A stretch of DNA of 44,877 bases, taken from positions 1 to 44,877 of the forward strand of contig JAQGHQ010000157.1 in the NCBI GenBank assembly GCA_028288765.1, given 5' to 3'. The translations under genes and the position numbers were made by a program. Under the pieces are notes generated by a model. It saw nothing but the letters and a program-made list of their open reading frames with translations, did not search any database and was not told where the DNA came from. Source of the stretch: Gemmataceae bacterium (GTDB taxonomy: Bacteria > Planctomycetota > Planctomycetia > Gemmatales > Gemmataceae). Below are positions 7,776 to 17,300 of this stretch, piece by piece (position 1 is the stretch's first letter; every line of letters begins with the position of its first letter).

Positions 7776-8528
7776 TCACTTCGCGTCGTGGAAAATGATC
7801 CCGGCCGTGTGGCGGCTCCCCGACCGGACGCGACTCACCCCGTGCCGGACGTTGACGCGGTAGGTGCCGCGAGTACCCTGGACCGGCCGGTGGCGGACGG
7901 GAAAGATCACGCCGTCCCCCCGCCGGAGGGGGACGACTTCCGCCCGCGACTGCATGCGCGGCCGCTGCTCGGTGAGGACGAATTCCCCACCTGTGAAGTC
8001 GGTACCGGGTTCCTTCAGCAGGACCGCGACCTGGAGCGGGAAGACGTGGTCGCCGTACACGTCCTGGTGCAAGCAGTTGAAATCGCCGGGGCCGTACTGG
8101 AGCAGGAGCGGCGTCGGCCGGACCTGGCCGGCCTCGTGGCACCGCTCGACGAACGCGGCGTGCCCGGGCGGGAACCGGACGTCGATGCCCAGCGCCGCGT
8201 TCCAGCGGTCCGCGACCTCGGCGAGGAGTGGATAGAGGGAGACCCGCAGGGCCGCGAGGACCGGCGGCAGGGGGTACGCGAAGTACCTGTACTCGCCCCG
8301 GCCGTACCCGTGCCGGGACATGACCACCCGGCTCCGGAAGTGCTCGTCCGCCGGGTACATGTCCGCGACTGCCGCGCACTGCGCCGGGCCGAGCAGGGAG
8401 CCGATCGTGGCCCAGCCGTGGGCGTCCAGGTCGGCCGAGAGGGCCCGCCAATCCAGGGCCGCGACGCGCTCGATGACGTCATCACCCGCCCCCCCGGCTG
8501 GTCGCCCGGTAACATTCGGTTTTGGCAT
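7776..8528 (-). CDS. 2-oxoglutarate/Fe(II)-dependent oxygenase
   Basis: This 250-residue protein has the complete iron/2OG set of a prolyl-hydroxylase-like double-stranded beta-helix. The HxD pair is H154 and D156 in LHQDVYGDHVFPLQV, the distal His is 229 in VRHGVSRV, and R239, ten residues later, is placed to bind the 2OG carboxylate. The GGEFVLTEQRP and GDGVIFPVRHRPV segments fit strands around the core. It would hydroxylate a substrate using O2 and 2OG; the substrate (protein or small molecule) is unknown. The start ATG 8526-8528 has a weak GGAT upstream, and an AT-rich promoter-like stretch (TATGAT) lies just before it. It is preceded by a long non-coding region, so it is probably monocistronic. 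Confidence 0.9.
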   Translation of the reverse strand: MPKPNVTGRPAGGAGDDVIERVAALDWRALSADLDAHGWATIGSLLGPAQCAAVADMYPADEHFRSRVVMSRHGYGRGEYRYFAYPLPPVLAALRVSLYPLLAEVADRWNAALGIDVRFPPGHAAFVERCHEAGQVRPTPLLLQYGPGDFNCLHQDVYGDHVFPLQVAVLLKEPGTDFTGGEFVLTEQRPRMQSRAEVVPLRRGDGVIFPVRHRPVQGTRGTYRVNVRHGVSRVRSGSRHTAGIIFHDAK

Positions 8529-8888
8529 GAATCATATCCAATTGTCTATTTAATCATTCGGTCTCGCCGTGGACGAATGATACCACGGGTGCATGGTGGC
8601 AGAGCCGCGATCCGGCCGCCACCCGTCAAGCACGGAACGCCCCGCCGGGGTCCGCACTCCGGTTTTTGCTTTCAAATTCTTTTTCCGGACCGGCTTCAGT
8701 CGTCTTTGTTCTCTGTCATGAGCCATCGACTCCTGGGCCCGCCGTGCAGGGTACGAGACAATCCGATTTTCGACAGGATAACGGGATCGACCCGATTCGG
8801 TATCCATCCCGCCCATCCTGTTATCCGGTCAAACCTCTTCTCTCTGGCTGGAAGACTAGAGTCATATCTCGCTCGTAGCCGTCTTGTA

Positions 8889-8943
8889 GGGCACGCACGG
8901 CGTGCCGTTTCGCGATGAAAAAACCGGCACGCCGTGCGTGCCC
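8889..8943. repeat. REP-like inverted pair of palindromes
   Basis: The 19-nt arm at 8889-8907 (core GCACGCACGGCGTGC) is perfectly inverted at 8925-8943 around a 17-nt A-rich spacer. Each arm is itself nearly self-complementary (GGCACGC-ACG-GCGTGCC), so the unit can form one long or two short hairpins, as in BIME/REP elements. It is intergenic and probably present elsewhere in the genome (inference). Confidence 0.75.
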
Positions 8944-9044
8944 TCCGAGGCGTGCGGAGCGAATCGCAGGTCTGTTTCTTCCGACCGCTCTCCTGAATCC
9001 GACGACTTCGCGAGGGTCGGGTTCAGGGCCGGGTTCACCCCGCG

Positions 9045-9244
9045 AGGGGTATCTGCCGGACTACATCTTCCGGCTGGCCGACGACGACGGGCGGAACCTC
9101 GCGATGAAGGCGAAGTGGAACGAGATCCGGCGGAAGAAGGACGCCCACTACGCCCCGGGACACGCGGTTCTGCAAGTACAGTGCGGAGTGCGAGCACTGA
9201 CCCCGGAGTCTCTCGGGTCGCACGCCGGGTACATGAGGCGGTAG
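9045..9244 (+). pseudogene. Short protein-like relic
   Basis: The plus frame reads REGYLPDYIFRLADDDGR, then AMKAKWNEIRRKKDAHYAPG and HAVLQVQCGVR before a stop at 9242-9244. The balance of charged and hydrophobic residues looks like genuine protein. The upstream part of the frame is Arg/Pro/Ser-rich noise overlapping the palindrome pair, and no start with a Shine-Dalgarno sequence is present. I infer a fragment of a former gene. The family is not recognised. Confidence 0.35.
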
Positions 9245-9264
9245 TGGGCGGGCGGGAAAACGGA

Positions 9265-9291
9265 CCGGGCCGGGATGGCTCCCCGGCCCGG
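9265..9291. terminator. Strong GC hairpin after the relic
   Basis: CCGGGCCGGG and CCCGGCCCGG form a perfect 10-bp stem with a 7-nt loop, 20 nt after the relic stop codon. There is no T-tract. Its position suggests it once ended transcription of the decayed gene. Confidence 0.45.
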
Positions 9292-9663
9292 CGTGTTGCT
9301 GCGGTGTGTCCTACCGGACGTGCCCATCCGGGGGGCTCACGGGGCCGCCGACCCCGGGGCAGGTGGGCCCCTCGGGGTCATCTCGGACCGCATGATGATT
9401 CCAGGTCCCGCAGGGGATATCCCTCCCTGCGGCGGAAGCAATCCTGAAACAGCACCCTCGCGTGAGTCGGCGTGCGATACGCCGGAGCGGAGTCACACCT
9501 TCTTGTTGGAAAGGGTACGCCAGACATTCGGCCGCAGAAACAATATAGATGGTAACTCGTTCGCCAGAGAGATGCAAGGCAGTGAGCTCATAAACCGCCC
9601 GGCCGCCGGGCCCCCACCCCACCCGCAAGGAATAGACAGATCAACCTGTCGACCGGAGGCGAC

Positions 9664-9691
9664 CCGGCCCGCGGGAGTACCCGCGGGCCGG
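9664..9691 (-). terminator. Hairpin downstream of the WXXGXW gene
   Basis: CCGGCCCGCGGG and CCCGCGGGCCGG give a perfect 12-bp stem with a 4-nt AGTA loop, about 33 nt past the stop of the minus-strand gene. It is a likely transcript end, though no U-run follows. Confidence 0.55.
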
Positions 9692-9724
9692 CACCTCGGA
9701 CCTACCTTCTTCGACCGGTCGCAC

Positions 9725-11524
9725 TCATTGCTTACCCTTCGGTGGAGGCACATGAGCGGGGTGCGGCATCCCGGTGATCGGGGGTGGAACGGGGTGAACG
9801 GCGGGCGGGGGGGGCGTCACCCGGACCGGAGGAACGGTTGATGGCGGAACCGGGGGAACGGCGGGCGGGGGGTTCACGCGGACCGGGGGGACAGCTGGTG
9901 GCGGGGCAGGCTGTACCGGCGCCGGGACGTGACCCACTCGTCTGTCGAAACCGGGGTGAAGTACCTCCTCCGGGTGAGGGAGGGTGCCCGGTGGCCGCGG
10001 TTGCGGCTGTGGTGGCCGGGCCTCGATCTTGGGCGGGGGCTGCGGCGGTCGGGCCTCGATCTTGGGCGGGGGCTGCGGCGGCCGGGCCTCGATCTTGGGC
10101 GGGCGCTGCGGCGGCCGCGCCTCCGGCTTCCGGGTCAGGTCTGGCTGTGGGTGAACGGGTTGCTCGGGCCATCCCTTCGGGGCGGCCGGGCGAGTGACCG
10201 TCGCCCCGGTGAACCGCGGAGCTTCCGGTAATCGCAGCTTGACCGGGGCCGGGGGCGCGGCACCCACAGCCGGGCCTCGCTCTTTCACCCGGTCTCCCTC
10301 CAGTCTCGCTCGCTGGGCCCCGAAGTCTCGCACCGACCGGGCGTGTTGCGCCGCTTCCTTCACCCGGGCGATGTCGACCCGCTCCATTTTGAACGGCAGG
10401 TCCTTCGCCGTCCGAAATTCAGCAAGCGGCCGGACCAGGGCGGCGTCCCCGCGGTCAACCGTCCCGCGTGCGTAGTCCCGGTAGAGGGGGGCCGGCCGGG
10501 AGGCGGCCTGATCCCGCCGCGTGTAATACACCTGCCGGAGCTTGGACTCCCAATCGATATTCTGCCGCCCGTACGCCCAGTCCGTATGGGCGAATAACGG
10601 GTCATACCCGTACCGGGTGTTGTGGTACGAGAACCACGGGTAGTACCCGTTCTGGAGATAGTTGTTCGCGTAGTAGTCCCCGAAGTAGTAGGACCCGGTC
10701 CGGGGGCGGGCGAACAGGGAGTAACCCAGATACGCGGTATTCAGGGCCAGCCGGGGCGTGTAGGGGACTCCGGGCTGGAGGGCGGAGAACGTCGCCGGGG
10801 CGAACAACAGGCCCCGCCGCCAGAGCGGGTAGTCCCAGTACCCGGGGATATACGCATACCCTAACGGGGACCACTGGTAGTGGGCCGGCATCCACACCCA
10901 GTCCGGTGATCCGGCGGACCAGAACCCCGGCCGCCAGGCGTACCGGTTCGTCTGCCAGACCCACATTCCCGGGACCCAAATCTGATCCGCCGCCGGCGCG
11001 TCCCCGGGCGGGCCGGCTTCCAGACTCGCGGGCGGTTCCGGGAGGTACTCGACATCCGCTGGCGTGTCCGCCGTTCCGGCCGGCGCCCAGTACCCGCTCA
11101 CCCACTGGCTCCCCTGATCCGTCCGGTTCCAGTACCCCGGTACCCAGACCCGGCCGGGGGGCAGGTCCCGCCAGAACCCGCTCACCCAGACAAACTGGTT
11201 CTGGTCGTCGTCCCACGCCCAGTACCCCGGTATCCAGGTGACGTTGTCCCCGGCCGGCCGTTCGTCCGGCGGGATCTCCTCGACCGGGGCAGGGGGGTCC
11301 TTGGGGGCGATGGGCCCGGGCTGTGGGTCGAACACCACGGGTCGGCCGAACGCCTCGTGGATGGGGCCCCGAGTCAGTTCCTCGACCCCGGCCGGTGCGC
11401 CGACCGCAGGGACCGATTCCGGGGCTGGTGGTGGGGGCGGCTGCCGGGCAGTGAGAAGGGGCGTGCCGATCAGGAGGCCGAGAACGGGGACCGTAAACAC
11501 AAACCGAGCCAGGAAATCGGGCAT
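9725..11524 (-). CDS. Secreted WXXGXW-repeat protein with Pro-rich tail
   Basis: The 599-residue product has a signal peptide (MPDFLARFVFTVPVLGLLIG). A Trp/Tyr/Gly-rich middle follows with many W-x-P/S-G-Y/F-W units (WIPGYWAWDD, WVSGFWRDLP, WVPGYWNRTD, WVSGYWAP, WVPGMWVW, YIPGYWDYPLW), the YXWGXW/WXXGXW repeat type. A helical segment (about residues 340-440) comes next, then a low-complexity Pro-rich C-terminus with 11-residue repeats KIEARPPQPPP and VPPVRV units. This is probably an envelope or extracellular-matrix protein; its function is unknown. The start was chosen by the signal peptide and GGAG upstream of ATG 11522-11524; a longer in-frame extension lacks these. Confidence 0.85.
   Translation of the reverse strand: MPDFLARFVFTVPVLGLLIGTPLLTARQPPPPPAPESVPAVGAPAGVEELTRGPIHEAFGRPVVFDPQPGPIAPKDPPAPVEEIPPDERPAGDNVTWIPGYWAWDDDQNQFVWVSGFWRDLPPGRVWVPGYWNRTDQGSQWVSGYWAPAGTADTPADVEYLPEPPASLEAGPPGDAPAADQIWVPGMWVWQTNRYAWRPGFWSAGSPDWVWMPAHYQWSPLGYAYIPGYWDYPLWRRGLLFAPATFSALQPGVPYTPRLALNTAYLGYSLFARPRTGSYYFGDYYANNYLQNGYYPWFSYHNTRYGYDPLFAHTDWAYGRQNIDWESKLRQVYYTRRDQAASRPAPLYRDYARGTVDRGDAALVRPLAEFRTAKDLPFKMERVDIARVKEAAQHARSVRDFGAQRARLEGDRVKERGPAVGAAPPAPVKLRLPEAPRFTGATVTRPAAPKGWPEQPVHPQPDLTRKPEARPPQRPPKIEARPPQPPPKIEARPPQPPPKIEARPPQPQPRPPGTLPHPEEVLHPGFDRRVGHVPAPVQPAPPPAVPPVRVNPPPAVPPVPPSTVPPVRVTPPPPAVHPVPPPITGMPHPAHVPPPKGKQ
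10018..10116. repeat. Three 33-bp tandem repeats in the WXXGXW gene
   Basis: Units at 10018-10050, 10051-10083 and 10084-10116 are nearly identical and encode the 11-residue unit KIEARPPQPPP on the minus strand. Degenerate copies flank them on both sides. The near-identity at DNA level suggests recent expansion or slippage, so copy number may vary between strains. Confidence 0.9.
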
Positions 11525-11802
11525 GGCACTGCTCCGGGTCGAGACGAATACTACCGGGCGAGGATCAATCGATGCAAGCGGCATACCAGTTGATGAGAGC
11601 ATCGATGCCCGAACCGGTTTCGGAGCAGCTCGGCGAACGGAGGAACCGGCAGATCTGGAATCGCCTGATGTTCGGGGATGGATGCGGCGGCATACGTGGA
11701 GTCTGACACAGGAACACGGCGAAAACCCGGTGTTCCCGGGCCGGTCACACCTGACTCGGAGCGGGTCGTGTGTCGATCCGCTCTTGCCGACCCCACCGCC
11801 TT

Positions 11803-12249
11803 TCACTGGCGGGACCGGGTGGACTTCTTCCCGAAGTTCTTCCGCAGGACGACCGCCCATCCGGTATCCGTCCGCCGCAACGACGCGCCGTCCTTGAACG
11901 ACTTCATCACGGTCCCCGAGACCCCCCGGAAGACGGCCACCGCGGACGCCTGGTCACCCGTTTCGCTGACGGTGACGGACACGTCCGTCGGAGCAAAGTC
12001 GATGAGCCCCCGGTACGCCTGACCGAGTTTCGCGAACCCGTCCTTTGAGCACCACGCCCGGCTGCCGGGGTCGAGTGTTCCGTACGCGGCGGTCCAGTCA
12101 TCCCGCAGGAGTGCCTCGAAGAAACTTTTCGCAACCTTCTCGGCGCCGGTATCGGTCCGCGGCGCAGGTGGGGGGGCCTTCGCGCAGCCGGCATGCGCGG
12201 TCAGGGCGAGGAGGAAGACACAAACCCGGCTCCAGAATCGCGCGTTCAA
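11803..12249 (-). CDS. Small lipoprotein, NTF2-like candidate
   Basis: The frame continues upstream, but TTG 12247-12249 is the best start: GAGGGG lies about 7 nt before it, and it places a basic tip and hydrophobic signal (RVCVFLLALTAHAGC, lipobox Cys22) at the N-terminus. The 148-residue protein then reads EKVAKSFFEALLRDDWTAAY, followed by GLIDFAPTDVSVTVSETGDQ and VAVFRGVSGTVMKSF, a helix-then-sheet pattern like NTF2-fold/DUF4878-type lipoproteins. It ends WAVVLRKNFGKKSTRSRQ. It is probably anchored in the envelope; its role is unknown. Use of TTG is inferred. Confidence 0.75.
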   Translation of the reverse strand: MNARFWSRVCVFLLALTAHAGCAKAPPPAPRTDTGAEKVAKSFFEALLRDDWTAAYGTLDPGSRAWCSKDGFAKLGQAYRGLIDFAPTDVSVTVSETGDQASAVAVFRGVSGTVMKSFKDGASLRRTDTGWAVVLRKNFGKKSTRSRQ

Positions 12250-12427
12250 TCGAATCCCCTCGTCGGGACGGACCCGGTGCGGACGACCGCCCCGGAATGA
12301 AGGCCCGACCGAGGGGCCGGCCCAGTCGAGATTCGGAGACACGAAAGTCGGGGGGGTGAAACGAGGTTGCGGGCCTGGTGCGAGAGCGATCCAGGCCGAG
12401 GACAGGTCGACCGGGCCGCGCCGCCCG

Positions 12428-13315
12428 TCAGTTCCCGCCCCAGGGGTCGTCGTTCGAGGTTTCGGTCGAGAAGAACCCCGGGGTCGTCAGGCGGACCGCC
12501 GAAATCTGGTAGGTGTTCGAGCCGCCCGAAGAGAACCGGAAGGAGTCGGGGAACATGGAGACGCCCGCCGGGCTGATCGGGTCGAGATACGGCCAGGTGT
12601 ACGAGGTAACGTGCCCGTCCAGGAACAGGTAGTTGGCGTGCCCGCCGTGCCGGGTGGTGGCGACCCAGAGCTGGAAGACATCCACTCCCAGCCAGATGTC
12701 GTAATCATCCTGCCGCGGGTCGCCGCCCTGGGGCGAGTTCATGATACCGGCCGCGTCCCGCTCGCAGTAATCGATGAAGTTCGACGTCCCGACGTTGCCG
12801 GCCAGGCCGGCCAGGTTCCACCGCCCCCACCGGCGGGTCTTATGACTCAGCTGGGAGTTGAGCAGGTAGCTTGCCCGGTTCCCCCACCCGTCGGGCTGAC
12901 CGTCGTTCAGGAATATGCTCCGGACCGACGTGTCTTCCGGGCAGCGGAAGATGGCCTCGGTCGGGTTGTTCTGGCCGGCCTTTACCCCCGCCTCGTTCGC
13001 CTCGAAGCTCGCGCCGATGAACGGCAGGATCTTGTCCTCCCAGTAGATTTCGGCGAAAGAGTTGGCGTCGGCCAGGTTCGCCAGGACGTCCGCGTTGAAC
13101 GGGTGGTGGAGGAAGAATTCGCCCTGGTTATTGTCATAGTATTGTTGGGTGGCCAGGCCGATCTGGCGCAGGTTGTTTTGACACTGGGCGCGGCGGGCGG
13201 CGGACCGGACTTTCTGGACGGCGGGTAAGAGGAGTCCGATCAGGACGGCGATGATGGCGATTACCACCAGTAGTTCCACGAGAGTGAATGCCATGCGGGC
13301 GGGTTGTTTCGGCAC
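12428..13315 (-). CDS. DUF1559/GspG-like pseudopilin protein
   Basis: The 295-residue product has the class III leader MPKQPARMA followed by [18 protein letters not shown], then [20 protein letters not shown] and [18 protein letters not shown]. The C-terminal motif is [15 protein letters not shown] (H-x-DG type), as in planctomycete DUF1559 and H-x9-DG proteins. Compared with the protein at 1359, the middle differs strongly ([20 protein letters not shown]), so this is a diverged paralogue. The GTG start at 13313-13315 was chosen because GGAGGG lies 8 nt upstream and the leader peptide is then of normal length. It is probably processed by prepilin peptidase and exported. Function is unproven. 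Confidence 0.88.
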   Translation of the reverse strand: MPKQPARMAFTLVELLVVIAIIAVLIGLLLPAVQKVRSAARRAQCQNNLRQIGLATQQYYDNNQGEFFLHHPFNADVLANLADANSFAEIYWEDKILPFIGASFEANEAGVKAGQNNPTEAIFRCPEDTSVRSIFLNDGQPDGWGNRASYLLNSQLSHKTRRWGRWNLAGLAGNVGTSNFIDYCERDAAGIMNSPQGGDPRQDDYDIWLGVDVFQLWVATTRHGGHANYLFLDGHVTSYTWPYLDPISPAGVSMFPDSFRFSSGGSNTYQISAVRLTTPGFFSTETSNDDPWGGN

Positions 13316-13818
13316 GGTGGACACCCTCCGGGGCGGGCGAAGCTCCTCGGTACTACGGATCTTGAGATTGTAATACCGGTGGGGACGGCCGCAAGAGCAG
13401 AGCCGATTTTTCAGCCGCCTCATTCATCCGTCGGGTGCGATCCACTGCCCTTTTTTCGTGACAGTCCTGTGCCTCGATTCTCCGCACAATCGGACTTCAT
13501 CATTGACCGACCAGCCTGTGAAGTACCATTTCCGAAAGTGAACTCCGGCCGACCACTCTGGCTCGGGTGAAACCACTCTCGTCCGGTGTTCGCCTCGCTC
13601 ACCGTTCGGTAAGCATTCTCCAACTGATTCCCACCGGGCGTCCGCGACCCGCTTCCGTCGGACTGCTCTCCCCCGTTCGATGACCCATCCAAACTGAGGC
13701 TTGCCGCACCCGATCGTGGATGGAAATAGGTCGTACCTCACCAGACCTGCGCACGGTCCGAGAAGAGGGTACAACCGCTTCGGCACGGGCGGGTGGAGTT
13801 GCCTCCTGAATCGGGCAA

Positions 13819-13848
13819 TTGTCAATAGCCCGGGCGCGAGTTAATAAT
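13819..13848 (+). promoter_or_regulatory. Candidate promoter upstream of dabA
   Basis: TTGTCA (13819-13824), an 18-bp spacer and AATAAT (13843-13848) match sigma70 boxes at 5/6 each. They lie at the start of an AT-rich island that is rare in this GC-rich window. The long distance to the ATG at 14342 would imply a leader RNA of almost 500 nt. Confidence 0.4.
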
Positions 13849-13922
13849 GAACAAATGTATATGTACTAGGCGATTTACCGTCGGCTGTGTTGGCAGAAGG
13901 TCGGGTGGGCTTCGTCAACGTG

Positions 13923-13942
13923 CAAATCTTAACAAATCTTAA
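13923..13942 (+). repeat. 10-bp direct tandem repeat
   Basis: CAAATCTTAA occurs twice head-to-tail. The one-helical-turn spacing is what OmpR/PhoB-type response regulators recognise, but no regulator is encoded nearby. It lies downstream of the candidate promoter. Confidence 0.6.
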
Positions 13943-14016
13943 CTCACCAGAGTGGTTCTTTCGCCGGAAGGCGTTTCAGGTTCGAGGGTTTAGGAGACTT
14001 ATGCTGGTAAGTGTTT

Positions 14017-14046
14017 AATCGGCCGGAATCGGCCGGAATCGGCCGG
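14017..14046 (+). repeat. Three tandem copies of a 10-mer
   Basis: AATCGGCCGG is repeated three times exactly without spacing. Each unit contains the palindrome CGGCCG. It may be a slippage product or clustered binding sites in the dabA leader. Confidence 0.8.
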
Positions 14047-14341
14047 ATGATGTTGCTGGTCTGGTGTATGGGCAAGCCCCGCTCCCGAGCTCGGGGAAAC
14101 TCCCCCCCGCTGGCGATCCCGGTTGGTTGCGGGCCAACGATTCATCACGGACGCGAACGTGAAGGCTGTATACGTCCGGCACGACTCCTGCTTCTCCCCC
14201 CTCCCACGAGACGACGTCCATTACTGCAGTCCTGATGTTGGCCCGTACGGACCATCTGTTCCCGCGGTTGATTCCCGGCCCCGGGACGGTCGCCATTCAT
14301 TCCCCCCCAGGAACCTCCAGACTCGCCGGAAGGGTGTCGTG

Positions 14342-17300
14342 ATGCCGCAGTTCGACCTCAAGGGCTCCACCTCGCTTTACACCTTACCCCCGACCGGAGC
14401 GTACTCCGACGCGGGGCTCCAGAAGCTTGAAGAGGTGATCGAGTACTCGGCCCAGCTGCTGCCGGCCGAAGGCCCGGTCGGGGCGTTCGTATTCCTGAAC
14501 CCGCTCCACGCCTTCGAAAACATACCGTTCGCCAAGGCCGTCCCCGAGGCATCCCGGCTCTTTCAGTGCCAGCCGTTCATGCCCGAAACGCGATACCGCG
14601 AGGAGCTAAACCGCGGGCGGATCGCCGTTGCTGATCTCCGGGCCGTGTTGGAGGACGAGCTCGGGCCGCTGGCGTGGGAATCGGTCGGCGGGCTGGGTTC
14701 CCGGCTCGACCTCCGGCTGACCATGCTCTGCACCCCGTCCCTGTTCGGGACCCCGGAGGAAGTGGACTGGTTCCTCGCGGAGTCGGACGGGTACAGCCGG
14801 TTCCAGGCCGACGTCGGCGAGTGGGCCCGGGACCGGATCGTCGGGGACGCCAAGCGGTGGATTTTCGGGGAGGTGATCAACACGGGCGCCGGGGGTGACG
14901 GATACCAGGACCCCGCCCCGGGCGACCGGCGGCGGGCCCACGTCCTCTGGCCGCTGGTGGACGTCGTCCGGCCCGTCCTCCGCGGGCCCAGCGGGTCCGT
15001 GACCGACCGGCAGACGAACACGCTCTGGGAGGAGTTCTCCATCCGGGCCCTCTGGCAGGTGTGCCGCCGGGGCGTCGAGGCGTGTTCCCCGACCCCCTCC
15101 GGGCAACGCGACACGACGGCCCGGCATCGCGACCTGCTCCTGGAGGCGACGGGCCGGGACTCCGACGCGCACGTCAACGACGTCCTGATCCGGTACTGCG
15201 CGGCCTTCGCCGACCAGGGGTTCGCCGCGTGGCGGCTGCCCGCCTGGGAGGCCGGGTTCTTCAAAACCTTCCTCCAGATGTACCGGCAGCCGGGCGGGCC
15301 GCCCGACCGGTGGCTGCGGGACCTCTGCCGGGAGGCGGCCCGGCTCGACGACGCGGGGGCCGGGCCGATGGAGTCGGTCCGCGAGTCGCTCGAGATCCTC
15401 GGGGTGCCGGAGGCCGAGTGGGAGGACTTCGTGGCGGCCACCGTGGTGACGCTCCGCGGGTGGGCGAGCATGCTCCGCCAGATGGAAGTCCGGGCCGACC
15501 GGGTGCCGACCCCGGCCCCGCGGGGCACGTTCGTGGAGTTCCTGGCCGTCCGCCTGCTACTCGAACGGCTGGCCCTGACGCACGTCGCCCGGACCGAAAT
15601 GGATTACCGGGGCGCCCTCCGGGACCTGCGGAAGCACCTGGCGGCGCAGGCCCCCCCGCCGCCGGCCCCGGCCGTCGAGCCGCGGACGTTCCTGGTGTTC
15701 CGCCTCGCCCAGGTGCTCGGGTGGTGCCCGTCCTACCTGCACGGGATGACCCCGGCCGAGTGGGCGGTGCTGCTGGCCGAGGTCGAGGCGTTCCCCGATC
15801 TCGCCCGCCGCACGGTATTCCACCTGGCGTACGAGCGGCAGTACCGGACCCGGGCCCTGGACGCGATCGCGACCCACGCTGCGGTTCCCCGGGCCAGGCC
15901 GGCGGCCCCGCGGTTCCAGGCGGCGTTCTGCATCGACGCCCGGGAAGAGTCTTTCCGCCGGTACATCGAGGAAGTGGCCCCTGACTGCGAGACGTTCGCG
16001 GCGGCCGGGTTCTACTGCGTCCCGATGTACTTCCGCGGGGTCGGCGACGCCCACGCGGCTCCCCTGTGCCCGATCGTGGTCCGGCCGCAGCACTGGGTCG
16101 GGGAGGAGGTCGTGTACCCGCTGGCCGAGACCCACCGCCAGCGGCAGAAAACCCGGCGGGCGATCGGCCGCGGCGCGCGGCGGTTCCACCTGGGCACCCG
16201 GGGGCTGGCCGTCGGGGCGTTGCTGACGGCCGGGGCGGGGCTCCTGGCCTCGGTCCCGCTCGTCTCCCGGATCCTCTTCCCGCGATTGAGCTCGGTGCTG
16301 CTCCGGTTCGCCCGCAGCTTCGTCGAGCCGCCGTCGGTCACCCGGCTGGTGCTCGAGCGGGCGGCCCCGACCCCCGGGCCGCACGGGCCGCACCTCGGGT
16401 TCTCGGTCGAGGAGATGGCGAACATCGGCGAGCGGGTGCTCCGGGACATCGGGCTCACGTCCGGGTTCGCCCGCCTGGTGTTCTTCTTCGGGCACGGGTC
16501 GCACAGCCTGAACAACCCGCACATGGCCGCGTACAACTGCGGGGCGTGTTCGGGCGGGGCCGGCGGGCCGAACGCCCGGGCCCTGGCCGCGATGCTGAAC
16601 GACCCCCGGGTCCGCACGATCATCGCCGGCCGGGGGCTGCCGGTGCCCAAGGAGACGGTGTTCGTCGGCGGGCTGCACAACACGGCGGCAGACACCCTCA
16701 CCTACTACGACCTCGACCTGTTGCCGAAGTCGCACCTGGCCGACTTCGAGGCCGCCCGGGAGGTGCTCGAACGGGTGTGCGAGCGAAACGCCCACGAGCG
16801 GTGCCGGCGGTTCGATTCGGTCCCCCTGTCGGTCTCCCCGCCCGACGCAAGGGCATACGCCCAGGAACGGGCCGAGGACCTGGCCCAGACCCGGCCGGAA
16901 TTCGGGAACGCCTCCAACGCGCTCTGCGTCGTCGGCCGGCGGCAGCGGACCCGCGGGCTGTTCATGGACCGGCGGAGCTTCATGCACTCGTACGATCCGA
17001 CCCAGGACGACGCCGAGGCGACGATCCTCGCCCGGATCCTCGCGCCCGTGATACCGGTCTGCCAGGGGATCAACTTGGAGTATTTCTTCTCCGCCGTCGA
17101 CCCCTCCGGGTGGGGGGCCGGGAGCAAGCTCCCGTTCAACGTCACCTCCATGCTCGGGGTGATGGACGGGGCGATGAGCGACCTGCGGCAGGGGTTGCCC
17201 TGGCAGGGGGTCGAGATCCACGAGCCGCTCCGATGCCTGTTCGTTATTGAGGTGGCCCCCGAGAAGATGTTGAAGATCATCGACCGGAATCCGTGGATCG

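Larger units (their letters stand above)
8529..9724. other. Gene-poor 1.2-kb region with palindromes and a relic
   Basis: No intact gene is supported. The region contains an inverted pair of 19-nt GC palindromes (8889-8943), a short protein-like relic (about 9045-9241) and two GC hairpins (9265-9291 and 9664-9691). The rest, notably 8560-8880 and 9300-9660, shows no coding pattern on either strand. Confidence 0.6.
13316..14341. other. 1-kb non-coding region before dabA
   Basis: No frame here has a convincing protein pattern. The region becomes AT-rich at 13815-13945. It contains a promoter-like pair (13819-13848), a 10-bp direct tandem repeat (13923-13942) and three tandem copies of AATCGGCCGG (14017-14046). 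It could hold the dabA promoter with a leader of about 490 nt, or an unrecognised small RNA. Confidence 0.5.

Noticed and set aside
13424-13825. 133-codon minus-strand frame in the gene-free region before dabA
   Set aside because: No domain-like pattern, no ribosome-binding site and biased Arg/Gly/Trp content. It is not supported as a gene, although it lies in a long non-coding stretch.
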